Position numbers and translations under genes: made by a program
The notes under the pieces: model-generated
Database searches by the model: none
What the model saw: only the letters and a program-made list of their open reading frames with translations
What the model was told of the DNA's origin: nothing
From: Desulfuromonas sp.
GTDB taxonomy: Bacteria > Desulfobacterota > Desulfuromonadia > Desulfuromonadales > Trichloromonadaceae
Reading direction: 5' to 3'
NCBI GenBank assembly: GCA_030145265.1
Contig: JAQYWA010000146.1
Span: forward strand, 1 to 5,709
DNA: 5,709 bases
Shown here: positions 5,703 through 5,709 of the stretch, in pieces
How the letters are laid out: every line of letters starts with the position of its first letter
How positions within the stretch are numbered: position 1 is the first letter of the stretch

Positions 5703-5709
5703 TCTAGTG

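Larger units (their letters stand above)
4148..5703 (-). mobile_element. Complete IS110-family (IS1111-type) insertion sequence, about 1556 bp
   Basis: One intact DEDD transposase gene lies on the minus strand, with only about 107 bp before it and a 333-bp non-coding tail after it. Perfect 13-bp inverted repeats lie slightly inside both ends (4151-4163 and 5686-5698). Subterminal repeats and a long region downstream of the transposase gene are hallmarks of the IS1111 subgroup, whereas IS110-subgroup elements keep the non-coding region upstream. The boundaries are inferred: the left edge follows the end of the MITE. A CT dinucleotide is present at both junctions (4146-4147 and 5704-5705) and may be the crossover core. 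Base composition is visibly less GC-rich than the housekeeping genes. Edges are uncertain by a few bases because only 6 bp of right flank are in the window. Confidence 0.85.

Overview
The window reads as GC-rich chromosomal DNA of a deltaproteobacterium of the Desulfuromonadales type (Geobacter, Desulfuromonas or Pelobacter-like). This rests on the resemblance of the ferrochelatase and its neighbours to proteins I know from that group; no search was run. The left 3.9 kb is ordinary housekeeping DNA. The right 1.7 kb is a stack of two mobile elements.

Left part (1-3902). A ferrochelatase gene (hemH, start lost beyond the window edge) overlaps by ATGA a 61-codon gene for a four-cysteine small protein. 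A strong hairpin terminator at 1111-1140 follows. A 73-bp palindromic dispersed repeat (1159-1231) comes next, and its edge supplies the stop codon of a convergent, minus-strand DnaJ/CbpA-type co-chaperone (1228-2118). That gene has a near-consensus sigma70 promoter with a 17-bp spacer. Divergent from it is an exported DUF4124-glutaredoxin fusion (2239-2730). Its stop lies 5 bp from the stop of a convergent 12-TM MFS transporter (2736-3902), which has a second near-consensus promoter at 3943-3971.

Right part (3984-5709). Twelve bp upstream of the MFS -35 box sits a MITE-like element of about 162 bp with perfect 14-bp terminal inverted repeats (3986-4147). Abutting its right end is a complete IS110-family element of the IS1111 type, about 4148-5703. 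It has an intact 371-aa DEDD transposase on the minus strand, 13-bp perfect subterminal inverted repeats, and a 333-bp non-coding tail downstream of the transposase gene.

The most interesting signal is in that tail. On the minus strand it can fold into two consecutive stem-internal-loop-hairpin units, the architecture expected of an IS110/IS1111 bridge RNA (seekRNA). One internal loop carries an 8-nt match to the MITE end where the element is inserted, plus a 5-nt match to the other flank. The other loop carries an 8-nt match to the element's own terminus. The two ends also carry an outward TTGACA and an inward CATAAT. On circularisation these would lie 16-18 bp apart and create a junction promoter for the transposase. 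The boundaries, the guides and the reconstructed target (MITE end plus CTAG) agree with one another, but only 6 bp of right flank are visible, so the model is an inference.
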